A stretch of DNA of 5,301 bases. It comes from Phycisphaerae bacterium (GTDB lineage Bacteria; Planctomycetota; Phycisphaerae; UBA1845; PWPN01). Below, piece by piece: positions 1 through 5,170 of this stretch. Under the pieces are notes generated by a model, which was given only the letters and a program-made list of their open reading frames with translations, was not told the DNA's origin and did no database searches. The DNA lies in the NCBI GenBank assembly GCA_003557125.1, contig PWPN01000312.1, forward strand, positions 1-5,301, given 5' to 3'. Each line of letters opens with the position of its first letter. Within the stretch, counting starts at the first letter, position 1. The position numbers and the translations under genes are program-made.

Positions 1-57
1 GGCAATGCGCTTGAGCCCTTCCTCAGCCAATGGGTCTGCGACAAGAATCCTGGTCAT
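1..57 (-). CDS. serA: D-3-phosphoglycerate dehydrogenase, N-terminal fragment (probable)
   Basis: Only the first 19 codons are in the window; the gene continues past the left edge. The visible peptide begins MTRILVADPLAEEGL and goes on to KRIA. This matches the usual start of SerA-type D-2-hydroxyacid dehydrogenases, in which a first beta strand (ILVADPL or ILVTDPL) is followed by a helix beginning 'EEGL'. In that family the enzyme oxidises 3-phosphoglycerate to 3-phosphohydroxypyruvate, the first step of serine synthesis, in the cytoplasm. The ATG at 55-57 is supported by an AAAGAGGG Shine-Dalgarno-like stretch about 9 nt upstream (67-74 on the minus strand). No clear promoter is visible within 150 nt upstream. 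Another D-2-hydroxyacid dehydrogenase with a similar N-terminus cannot be excluded, because no catalytic or NAD-binding residues are present in the fragment. Confidence 0.6.
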   Translation of the reverse strand, partial: MTRILVADPLAEEGLKRIA

Positions 58-200
58 GGTGGCGTGCCCTCTTTCCGTGTATGTGCCCTTGTCAACGAAG
101 CCGTTCAATTCCCGAAGCGAAGCGTCGGCTGCTCCGGACAGTCTGCGGTAAGGCAAATTGTATCCAAAACGCCCAGACGTGCACGGGCAAGCCCCTGTAG

Positions 201-254
201 CGGCCGCCCCTCCGTCTTCGCCTTCGGCTACGACGCGACGAGCCTTGGCGGCCG
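201..254. repeat. Interrupted inverted repeat CGGCCGCC / GGCGGCCG
   Basis: CGGCCGCC at 201-208 is the exact reverse complement of GGCGGCCG at 247-254, with 38 nt between. The interior is GC-rich and partly self-complementary (CGTC near 213 and GACG near 231). It probably belongs to a dispersed intergenic repeat rather than being a terminator, since no T-tract follows on either strand. Confidence 0.5.
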
Positions 255-328
255 TCCTTGTTGAGCACTGTTCATGGATCAGTGTGAGCCACAAGCCCGC
301 AGCCCACTGGTGTGGTCTCTGGGTATAG

Positions 329-351
329 CACTGGCGGACAAGCCGCCAGTG
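329..351. repeat. Perfect 9-bp hairpin CACTGGCGG-N5-CCGCCAGTG
   Basis: CACTGGCGG (329-337) and CCGCCAGTG (343-351) are perfect reverse complements around the 5-nt loop ACAAG. There is no adjacent T-tract. From memory, closely similar 'ACTGGCGG..CCGCCAGT' elements recur in planctomycete intergenic regions, so I read it as one copy of a dispersed palindromic repeat. That recollection was not checked. Confidence 0.6.
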
Positions 352-384
352 GCACCGTTTATTGGCGCCCTTGGGTGTGAGCTG

Positions 385-482
385 ACGGGCGAGACGCCCG
401 TACCACCCTGGCATGCCCGTACCACCCTGGCATGCCCGTACCACCCTGGCATGCCCGTACCACCCTGGCATGCCCGTACCAC
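385..482. repeat. Hairpin ACGGGCG-AGA-CGCCCGT followed by 4.3 copies of a 19-bp tandem repeat
   Basis: A 7-bp stem with an AGA loop (385-401) leads directly into four identical 19-bp units, TACCACCCTGGCATGCCCG, at 401-419, 420-438, 439-457 and 458-476, and a partial fifth unit (477-482). Each unit carries the 8-bp palindrome GGCATGCC. The unit length is not a multiple of three, so any reading frame through it cycles through three peptide phases, which argues against coding. Because the four units are identical, the expansion looks recent. A degenerate relative lies at 5042-5112. Confidence 0.9.
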
Positions 483-518
483 AAGCACGCGTGGTGTAGA
501 CGCGTACCCCCCCCCTAG

Positions 519-541
519 CCCCCCCTTTGCAAGGGGGGGGG
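519..541. repeat. C-run/G-run hairpin just after the oxidoreductase stop codon
   Basis: CCCCCCCTT (519-527) pairs with AAGGGGGGG (531-539) around a 3-nt loop, a very stable 9-bp stem. It starts 16 nt beyond the stop codon of the minus-strand oxidoreductase gene, so it could protect or end that transcript. No T-tract follows on the minus strand, so it is not a classical intrinsic terminator. Similar C/G-run elements are widespread dispersed intergenic repeats in several phyla (from memory). Confidence 0.6.
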
Positions 542-556
542 AATCAAAGCGAGCTT

Positions 557-1843
557 TCAGGCTGTCGGCAGGGTCCAGGGGGCTCGGTACTCGGGACGGC
601 TGAGCAGTTCGTTGGCCTGGCGATCGTCGATGAAACGCTCGGTTTCCGTGTCGAAGCGGAGCGTGCGTTGAAGGTCGCTGGCGATGTTGGCCATGTGGCA
701 GACGGCCGCGCCACGATGGCCTTGCTCGATGGAGGCGGCCGGCGTGGCCTGTCCGCGGACGACCTCCACGAAGTTCTGGAAATGCAGCTCGCCCATCTTT
801 CCGTGCGGGTGCCGGACCGGCTCCTCGTCTTTGGGGTAGAACGTCCAGGCGCTGCGGTTGGCGACGAGGCTGCCCTTTTCCCCGCCGATCTCGATGCCGC
901 CGTTCGTGCCCTGCACGCCGAACCGCGTCCAGAGTCGCATCTCCCACAGGACGGTCAGATCGGGGTAGTGGAACAACGTCGTCTGCGTGTCGTGCCATTC
1001 TTTGGCATCGTGGACGACGCGAATGCCGCCCGTGCCCGAGACCGCTGTCGGCAGGCCGAGGTCCAGCAGCATCTGGACGGTGTCCAGCCAGTGGGCGCCC
1101 CAGTTGCCCGTGTCGTTCGTTCCGGTATCGCGCATATAGTGCCAATTGTAATGCACTCGGTTCTCGTTGTAGGGTCGCCAGGGCGCCGGGCCGAGCCACA
1201 GGTCGTAATCGAGGCTGGCCGGGGGGTCGGAGTCCGGGATGATCGGGAGAAACGGGCGCTGGTGGGACAGCCACGCCCGTGCGAAGCCCACTTTGCCCAG
1301 GCCGCCCTCGGCGATGAACTGCCGTGCCTCGCGGAAGTGCGTGCCGCTGCGATGCTGCGTGCCCACGCAGAGCGCGAGGTTCGGGTGGCGGGCCGCGGCG
1401 CGCACCATCCGCTTGCCCTCATCGATGCTGTAGCTGGCCGGCTTTTCGAGGTAGACGTGCTTGCCCGCGTCGAGGCTGTAGAGCGTCTGAAGGGCATGCC
1501 AGTGGTCCGGGCTGGCCACGACGATCGCGTCGACCTGCGGGTCGTCCAGGGTGCGACGGAAGTCTTTTTCGAGTTTCGGCGCCGATTCCAGCGAATCGCC
1601 GAGCCGTTCGAGGGCGATGTCGATCATGGCCCGGTCCGGGTCGACCAGCGAGACGATCCGGCAGGCACCGGTATCGAGCAGCCCCTTGGCCACCTGCCAG
1701 CCGCGGATGCGACAGCCGAGAATGGCGACGTTGATCCGTTCGTTCGCGCCGCGTTGGGCCCATGTCGTCGAGCGGGTCAGCGCCATGGCGCCCGTGGCCA
1801 GCAGGCCTGCTGAAAAACTTCGTCGGGATATCTGTGTTTCCAT
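557..1843 (-). CDS. Tat-exported Gfo/Idh/MocA-family NAD(P)-dependent oxidoreductase
   Basis: This 428-aa protein has the layout of planctomycete-type Gfo/Idh/MocA oxidoreductases, which interconvert sugar or inositol alcohol and keto groups with a bound nicotinamide cofactor. It opens with a twin-arginine signal (SRRSF at residues 6-10, then a hydrophobic stretch to about 23 and an 'AQ' cleavage-like site near 29-30), so the folded enzyme is probably exported. A Rossmann fold begins at residue 37 (INVAILGCRIRG, nucleotide loop G43-x-R-x-x-G48). SPDHWH (111-116) and the family signature EKP (133-135) follow. The C-terminal substrate domain carries NWGAHWLD (247-254), whose H251 and D254 fit the usual catalytic region. 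I chose the ATG at 1841-1843 because TTGAGG lies 6 nt upstream; the in-frame TTG at 1853-1855 falls inside that Shine-Dalgarno sequence. The substrate cannot be predicted. No functional link to the zinc operon 95 nt upstream is evident. Confidence 0.93.
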   Translation of the reverse strand: METQISRRSFSAGLLATGAMALTRSTTWAQRGANERINVAILGCRIRGWQVAKGLLDTGACRIVSLVDPDRAMIDIALERLGDSLESAPKLEKDFRRTLDDPQVDAIVVASPDHWHALQTLYSLDAGKHVYLEKPASYSIDEGKRMVRAAARHPNLALCVGTQHRSGTHFREARQFIAEGGLGKVGFARAWLSHQRPFLPIIPDSDPPASLDYDLWLGPAPWRPYNENRVHYNWHYMRDTGTNDTGNWGAHWLDTVQMLLDLGLPTAVSGTGGIRVVHDAKEWHDTQTTLFHYPDLTVLWEMRLWTRFGVQGTNGGIEIGGEKGSLVANRSAWTFYPKDEEPVRHPHGKMGELHFQNFVEVVRGQATPAASIEQGHRGAAVCHMANIASDLQRTLRFDTETERFIDDRQANELLSRPEYRAPWTLPTA

Positions 1844-1879
1844 GATCGACCTCAACTGTGTTAGGGAAGCGTTCTACGT

Positions 1880-1909
1880 GGCCCTTGTCATCGGGATACC
1901 CCAAGGGCC
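1880..1909. repeat. 8-bp inverted repeat in the znuB-oxidoreductase gap
   Basis: GGCCCTTG (1880-1887) and CAAGGGCC (1902-1909) are perfect reverse complements with a 14-nt loop, which itself contains GGG-ATA-CCC. It sits between the znuB stop and the oxidoreductase start. There is no T-tract downstream on the minus strand, so a factor-independent terminator is unlikely. An operator or an RNA structure in the leader are both possible. It overlaps the promoter candidate at 1893-1921. Confidence 0.5.
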
Positions 1910-1921
1910 TACCGCTGTCAA
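1893..1921 (-). promoter_or_regulatory. Weak promoter candidate for the oxidoreductase gene
   Basis: On the minus strand a perfect -35 hexamer TTGACA (1916-1921) is followed after 17 nt by TATCCC (1893-1898), which matches only three of six -10 consensus positions. Transcription would begin near 1886, giving a leader of about 43 nt before the ATG. The -10 lies within the loop of the inverted repeat at 1880-1909. The gene could instead be reached by read-through from the znu operon. Confidence 0.35.
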
Positions 1922-1938
1922 CCGGAGCTGACGGGCGA

Positions 1939-2790
1939 TCATCTCGCCGCTGCACCGCGACGCCAGCGCGTCCATCCGATGGTCAGCAGGTAGAGCCCGC
2001 CGGTCAGCACGATCGTCGTGGCGCCGGTCGGGAGCTCGGGCGTGTAGCTGATCGCCAGGCCGGCGGTGGTCACCACGGCGCTGATGATCGTGGCCAGGAC
2101 CATCATTTGCCAGAGTCGCTGCACGAAGTGTCCTGCGATGGCTGCCGGCAGCGTGAGCAGGGCGATCACGAGGACCAGCCCGACGACCGTCGTCAGCACG
2201 ACCACGGTCAGGGCGGTCATCGCCAGCAGAAGCAGGTAATAGAACTCGACCGAGACGCCGCGCAGGCGCGCGAACTCTTCGTCGAAGCAGACGGCCAGGA
2301 ACCGGTTGTAGAACAGCAGGCCGATGGTCACGACGAGCAGGTCGAGCACGCCGATGAGTACGAGGTTCGACCGCGAGACGAGCAGGATGTTGCCGAAGAG
2401 GTAACTCATGAGGTCTTCGTAGTAGCCCGGCGTGCGGGCGATGAAGAGAATGCCGGTCGCCATTCCGATCGCCCACAACGCACTGATGACCGTGTCCTCG
2501 CGTTGTCGGCCCTTCAGCGAGACCCATCCGATGATGAGTGCGGCGATGAGCGCAGCCGCGATCGCGCCGTGCAGCGGCGACAGCCAGCTCCAGCCGTGAA
2601 CGACCTCGAGGTAGCGCGCGGCACCCATACCGCCGAGCGTGCAGTGTGCGACGCCTCCGGCGATATAGCTGATTCGCCGCGTGACGACATAGCTGCCGAC
2701 CAGCCCGCAGGCGACGCTGGCGATGAGGCCTGCCAGCAGGGCGTTCTGAAGCAGGCTGCTGGTCGAAAGGGCCGTGAAAAACTCGCTCAT
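1939..2790 (-). CDS. znuB: Zinc ABC transporter permease ZnuB (ABC-3 family)
   Basis: This 283-aa integral membrane protein forms the channel of a metal-uptake ABC transporter in the cytoplasmic membrane. Hydrophobic segments lie at about residues 17-37, 73-91, 103-119, 141-161, 186-212, 229-249 and 256-272, in keeping with the 7-8 helices of the ABC-3 family, and the length is typical. Family landmarks are visible: GGVAHCTLGG (45-54, where most members have a Ser/His-rich motif), SYLFGN (129-134), DEEFARLRGV (170-179), ALLTLPAA (210-217) and PTGAT (254-258). The ATG at 2788-2790 overlaps the znuC stop codon as ATGA, indicating translational coupling; a GGGGGAG stretch lies about 10 nt upstream. 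It is the last gene of the transport operon. The family also includes manganese and iron importers; zinc is inferred from the binding protein encoded upstream. Confidence 0.93.
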   Translation of the reverse strand: MSEFFTALSTSSLLQNALLAGLIASVACGLVGSYVVTRRISYIAGGVAHCTLGGMGAARYLEVVHGWSWLSPLHGAIAAALIAALIIGWVSLKGRQREDTVISALWAIGMATGILFIARTPGYYEDLMSYLFGNILLVSRSNLVLIGVLDLLVVTIGLLFYNRFLAVCFDEEFARLRGVSVEFYYLLLLAMTALTVVVLTTVVGLVLVIALLTLPAAIAGHFVQRLWQMMVLATIISAVVTTAGLAISYTPELPTGATTIVLTGGLYLLTIGWTRWRRGAAAR

Positions 2791-3563
2791 GTGGCTGGCT
2801 CTCCCCCGGTCGGGTCCGCTTGGGAGCGATCGGCGTTGGCATGGACGAGCCGGACCTCCCGCCCGTACATGTCGGCCACCTGTCGGCTGGTCAGCTCGCT
2901 GCTGGCGTGCGTGTGCACGTGGCCGTGGACGCAGATGACCGTCTTGAAATAGAGCGAAACGAACCCGATGTCATGCGAGACCATGATCACGGTAAATCGG
3001 CGGTTCAACTCGCGGAGCGTCGCGTGGAGGTCTTCCTGGGCAGCCGGGTCGAGGCCGGCGGTCGGCTCGTCGAGCAGCAGCAGTTCCGGTTCGCAGGCCA
3101 AGGCCCGTGCGATGAGCACGCGCTGGCGTTGCCCGCCGGAAAGATCCGCAAACGTGCGATTCGCGACGTGGGCGGCGCCGACCTCGGCCAGGCAGCGTTG
3201 GGCTACGACCTTGTCGGATCTCCGATAGGGGCCGAAACGCGAGGTGTTGCCGAGTCGGCCCATGAGCACGACGTCCATCGCGTAGACGGGAAAATGGATA
3301 TCGAGGTGGATGTGCTGGGGCATGTAGCCGATGCGCGGCCGGGCGTGTTCGGGCGGCATGCCGAGGATGCGGACCTGGCCGGTCTGCGGCACGATGAGGC
3401 CGAGGAGCAGCTTGAGCAGCGTCGTTTTTCCGCCGCCGTTGGGGCCGATCACGCAGACCAGGTCGCACGGCGGCATGGCCAGGGTCACCTCTTCAAGGAC
3501 GGGCGGCCCGCCGTAGCTGAAGGAAACGTTGCGGCATTGGATGACCGGCTGTGCGTCGGTCAC
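2787..3563 (-). CDS. znuC: Zinc ABC transporter ATP-binding protein ZnuC
   Basis: A 258-aa ATPase that powers the metal importer from the cytoplasmic face. All nucleotide-binding motifs are intact: Walker A GPNGGGKT (40-47), Q-loop Q83, signature LSGGQ (141-145), Walker B LLLLDE (161-166), D-loop LDP (171-173) and switch H198 in VSHD. After the ATPase core comes a short histidine cluster (H213, H215, H217, H219), at a place where ZnuC-like proteins commonly carry a few histidines. The start is GTG (3561-3563), overlapping the znuA stop as GTGA, with AGGAG at 3572-3576, 8 nt upstream. The first residue is therefore read as Met despite the GTG. Gene order znuA-znuC-znuB and the 4-nt overlaps on both sides mark a single transcription unit. 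Metal specificity comes from ZnuA, not from this subunit. Confidence 0.95.
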   Translation of the reverse strand: MTDAQPVIQCRNVSFSYGGPPVLEEVTLAMPPCDLVCVIGPNGGGKTTLLKLLLGLIVPQTGQVRILGMPPEHARPRIGYMPQHIHLDIHFPVYAMDVVLMGRLGNTSRFGPYRRSDKVVAQRCLAEVGAAHVANRTFADLSGGQRQRVLIARALACEPELLLLDEPTAGLDPAAQEDLHATLRELNRRFTVIMVSHDIGFVSLYFKTVICVHGHVHTHASSELTSRQVADMYGREVRLVHANADRSQADPTGGEPAT

Positions 3564-4621
3564 GATGAGCGCTCCTGCGTTTCGTCGGCCAAACGGCCAT
3601 CGTGCGACAGGGCGTCGCGGATCGCGCCGGCGATGTGATGAAGATTCTCGAGATAGTCCTCAGCCAGCGGGTCGAGCGGGACGACCGCACCGTCGATCGC
3701 GCGCGCGACAGCCTCGGCCCCTTGTTTGCTGAATTGCGGCTGCACGAAGATGAGCCGCACGTCGGATTGCCGGGCTTGTGCGATCACACGGTCAAGGTGT
3801 CGTGCACTCGGCTGACGACCTCCCATTTCGATGGCGACCTGGGTGAGGCCGTAGTCGTTGGCGAAGTACCCGAAGGCAGGGTGGAAGACAAAGAACTCCC
3901 GACCTTCCAACGGGGCCAGCGCATCGGCGATCTGTCGGTCGGCTTCCAGGATGTCGGCTTCAAACCGCTCGAAATTGCGCGAGTAGATGTCCTCTCGGTC
4001 CGGGTCGATTCGCGCGAGTGTGTCGCGGATGTTGCGTGCGTGCACGATCGCCAAACGCGGGCTCATCCAGGTGTGCGCGTCCAGGCCGTCGTCGGTCGTA
4101 TGATCGCAGTGCGGCCCGTGAACATGGCCTTGCACCGGGCTGTGGCCGTGGTTGCAGTGGGGCCCGTGGACATGACCTTGGCCCTGTTCGGCGGGTTCGT
4201 CGTCATTTTCGGAGCCGACAGGTTCGGCCGAAGCCACCTGCATGGGCTGGAGGTTGATGCCTTCGCTCGTATCGACGATCATCAGGTTCGTCAGGGCGGC
4301 TCCGATTTTCTCGGCCAACTGCCGTTCGAACTGCATGCCGATGCGGAAAAAGACGTCCGCTGCCGACAGTTGGACCATCTGCCGGGCGGTCGGCTCGAAG
4401 GTGTGCGGCGACTGGCCCGGCCCGACGACGACGTGGACGTTGACGTGCTCGCCGCCGACCCGCTCCACGAAATACTTTTGAGGCGGGATGCTGACGTAAA
4501 CCTCGAGACGGTCCGTCTCGGCCGATGCCGTTGCATTCTCCCGTCCGCATGAGAACAGGCCGACCGGTACCATCGCCAGGGTCAGAGGCAGAAGGTATCG
4601 AGCAGGGTCTTTGCGTATCAT
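3560..4621 (-). CDS. znuA: Zinc-binding lipoprotein ZnuA (cluster A-I solute-binding protein)
   Basis: This 353-aa protein is the extracytoplasmic receptor that captures metal for ZnuBC. It starts with a basic n-region (R3, K4, R8), a hydrophobic core (10-24) and a lipobox-like LFSC with Cys25, so it is probably a membrane-anchored lipoprotein. Expected cluster A-I metal ligands are in place: H73 in PHTFEP, H183 in DAHTW, H247 in FHPAF and D317 in PLDPL. Three His plus Asp is the zinc-type set, as in TroA/ZnuA; manganese-type PsaA has Glu at the third position. A charged His-rich loop (about 135-178) typical of zinc receptors lies between the first two ligands. Here it is built from two copies of QGHVHGPHC (148-156 and 164-172), each followed by N or D and then His. 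The ATG at 4619-4621 has GAAAGGAAG 8 nt upstream. It lies 44 nt after the regulator-like gene and overlaps znuC by 4 nt. Confidence 0.94.
   Translation of the reverse strand: MIRKDPARYLLPLTLAMVPVGLFSCGRENATASAETDRLEVYVSIPPQKYFVERVGGEHVNVHVVVGPGQSPHTFEPTARQMVQLSAADVFFRIGMQFERQLAEKIGAALTNLMIVDTSEGINLQPMQVASAEPVGSENDDEPAEQGQGHVHGPHCNHGHSPVQGHVHGPHCDHTTDDGLDAHTWMSPRLAIVHARNIRDTLARIDPDREDIYSRNFERFEADILEADRQIADALAPLEGREFFVFHPAFGYFANDYGLTQVAIEMGGRQPSARHLDRVIAQARQSDVRLIFVQPQFSKQGAEAVARAIDGAVVPLDPLAEDYLENLHHIAGAIRDALSHDGRLADETQERSS
4106..4180 (-). repeat. In-gene direct duplication encoding the ZnuA metal loop repeat
   Basis: Two 27-nt stretches, 4106-4132 and 4154-4180, match at 24 of 27 positions and lie in the same frame 48 nt apart. 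Both encode QGHVHGPHC. The three differences are all at third codon positions, so the peptide is unchanged while the DNA has begun to drift. This suggests internal duplication of the His/Cys metal-loop segment, kept at the protein level. Confidence 0.8.
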
Positions 4622-4665
4622 CGTCCACGCTTCCTTTCGTAGTGGATCAGGTATTCCTTGTTATG

Positions 4666-4947
4666 CTACGGATGACTGGTCGTGGCCGGTTCGCCGCGCT
4701 GGCAGATGAGATGGAATTCGTGGCACTCGTCGCACTCGGTGACGGCATGGTCGGCTGCGAACTGCTGCCAGTGTCGTTTCTGTTTGGGGGTGAGCATCCC
4801 GCTGCCGTGACAGAGCGGGCAGGTGTTGGCCAACGCCTCCAGGACAGCCGACCGGATGAAGGCCGACCGATTGGGCACCCCGCGAAGCGCCTCCATCAGC
4901 GATGCATCCGCCTTGAACGTGACGATCGCCTGCTTTTCCGTAGTCAT
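4666..4947 (-). CDS. Ribbon-helix-helix protein with two CxxC motifs; putative metal-responsive regulator of znuACB
   Basis: A 93-aa protein with two parts. Residues 7-40 fit a CopG/NikR-type ribbon-helix-helix DNA-binding fold: a short beta strand (AIVTFKAD), a first helix (about 16-23), the turn PNRS (25-28) and a second helix (SAFIRSAVLEAL). Residues 43-82 form a probable zinc site: CPLC (43-46, continuing as HGSG, like one DnaJ CxxCxGxG unit), then CDEC (72-75), H76, H79 and C82. It lacks the ACT-like metal domain of NikR, which makes NikR noticeably longer. The ATG at 4945-4947 has GGAG 7 nt upstream. It is the first gene of the operon, 44 nt ahead of znuA, with no terminator between. 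By fold and position I infer a DNA-binding sensor that controls the zinc importer. A structural zinc finger with another target is the main alternative. Confidence 0.8.
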   Translation of the reverse strand: MTTEKQAIVTFKADASLMEALRGVPNRSAFIRSAVLEALANTCPLCHGSGMLTPKQKRHWQQFAADHAVTECDECHEFHLICQRGEPATTSHP

Positions 4948-4986
4948 TCGATAGCTCCGTACATTGGCCTGCCCGGAGTTTGTGTC

Positions 4987-5008
4987 TCAGGCCACAGATA
5001 GGGCCTGA
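4987..5008. promoter_or_regulatory. Inverted repeat TCAGGCC-N8-GGCCTGA in the operon leader
   Basis: A perfect 7-bp inverted repeat with an 8-nt centre lies 39-61 nt upstream of the start codon of the ribbon-helix-helix gene. No T-tract follows on the minus strand. It could be an operator for a dimeric repressor or an RNA hairpin in the leader; the sequence alone cannot decide. A further GGCCTG at 4966-4971 offers an alternative partner for the CAGGCC arm. Confidence 0.4.
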
Positions 5009-5034
5009 TTACGTACGGCTCAGGGAGCCGTAAT
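5008..5034. promoter_or_regulatory. Nested inverted repeat ATTACG / CGTAAT and TACGGCT / AGCCGTA
   Basis: TACGGCT (5014-5020) and AGCCGTA (5026-5032) form a 7-bp stem with loop CAGGG. The flanking ATTACG (5008-5013) also pairs with CGTAAT (5029-5034). The two pairings are alternatives, because the left arm looks like ATTACGGCT carrying an extra TACG; removing it would give a 9-bp perfect arm. It directly abuts the inverted repeat at 4987-5008 within the leader of the znu operon. Its role is unknown. Confidence 0.4.
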
Positions 5035-5041
5035 GCTCCAA

Positions 5042-5112
5042 ACGGGCGAGACGCCCGTACCACCCTGATACCTTGCGCCCCCCGTACCACCCTGGCGTGT
5101 CCGTACCACCCT
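5042..5112. repeat. Second, degenerate copy of the hairpin and TACCACCCTGG repeat
   Basis: Positions 5042-5067 are identical to 385-410 (the ACGGGCG-AGA-CGCCCGT hairpin plus TACCACCCTG), in the same orientation. Further TACCACCCT units begin at 5085 and 5104. The unit at 5085-5103 differs from the left-hand 19-bp unit at two positions, both transitions, and the unit at 5058-5084 has grown to 27 bp. This is therefore an older or decayed member of the same dispersed repeat family, lying inside the probable leader of the znu operon. Confidence 0.85.
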
Positions 5113-5141
5113 TTGCGCGATGGCTCAGATGGCTGCCCAAT

Positions 5142-5170
5142 ATTATTACTTCGTATTACCTGGCTGTCAA
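5142..5170 (-). promoter_or_regulatory. Probable sigma-70 promoter of the regulator-znuACB operon
   Basis: On the minus strand TTGACA (5165-5170) is followed after 17 nt by AATAAT (5142-5147), a full match at -35 and five of six at -10. AT-rich sequence upstream (about 5171-5196) could serve as an UP element. The stretch stands out as an AT-rich island in GC-rich surroundings. Transcription would start near 5135 and give a leader of about 188 nt. A direct repeat (GTAATA, 10-bp period) and the palindrome TCAAATTTGA overlap it and may be regulator sites. Confidence 0.6.

Larger units (their letters stand above)
58..556. other. Repeat-rich non-coding region between serA and the oxidoreductase gene
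   Basis: No convincing gene is present in these 499 nt. Open frames exist on both strands, but they run through inverted and tandem repeats, lack a Shine-Dalgarno sequence and give low-complexity Pro/Arg/Gly-rich peptides. The region holds, left to right, an interrupted inverted repeat (201-254), a 9-bp hairpin (329-351), a hairpin-plus-tandem-repeat block (385-482), two MluI-type ACGCGT palindromes (487-492 and 500-505) and a C-run/G-run hairpin (519-541). The pattern is that of stacked dispersed intergenic repeats, as seen in many planctomycete-like genomes. The nearest 100 nt to serA should contain its promoter, but I see no good match. Confidence 0.7.

Noticed and set aside
90..95. TTGACA on the minus strand as a -35 for serA
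   Set aside because: At 17-nt spacing the -10 position reads AGAGGG, which is the ribosome binding site region; no usable -10 is present.
64..264. Plus-strand 66-aa frame upstream of serA
   Set aside because: GTG start without a Shine-Dalgarno sequence, no recognisable features, and it crosses an inverted repeat.
401..482. CRISPR array
   Set aside because: The 19-bp units are directly adjacent with no unique spacers, and no cas genes are present.
274..603. Plus-strand 109-aa frame, with a minus-strand frame overlapping it, through the repeat block
   Set aside because: Both run through the 19-bp tandem repeats and the C/G-run hairpin, giving low-complexity peptides that cycle with the repeat; no ribosome binding site.
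527..1813. Long plus-strand open frame (428 aa) opposite the oxidoreductase gene
   Set aside because: It is the antisense shadow of a clear Gfo/Idh/MocA gene, Val/Arg/Ala-rich with no recognisable domain, and it begins in repeat DNA.
1844..1855. Upstream TTG start for the oxidoreductase
   Set aside because: This TTG is part of the TTGAGG ribosome binding site for the ATG at 1843, and the extra residues would only displace the Tat motif.
1858..2952. Plus-strand open frame (364 aa) opposite znuB and the end of znuC
   Set aside because: Very rich in Asp, Glu, Gln and Arg, as expected from reading the reverse of hydrophobic membrane codons; znuB on the other strand explains the sequence fully.
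2820..4552. Plus-strand open frames opposite znuC and znuA
   Set aside because: Shadow frames in high-GC DNA; the minus strand carries intact, motif-rich genes here.
4948..5135. Known riboswitch class in the znu leader
   Set aside because: The leader is long and has hairpins, but I recognise no conserved riboswitch core, and much of it is dispersed repeat.
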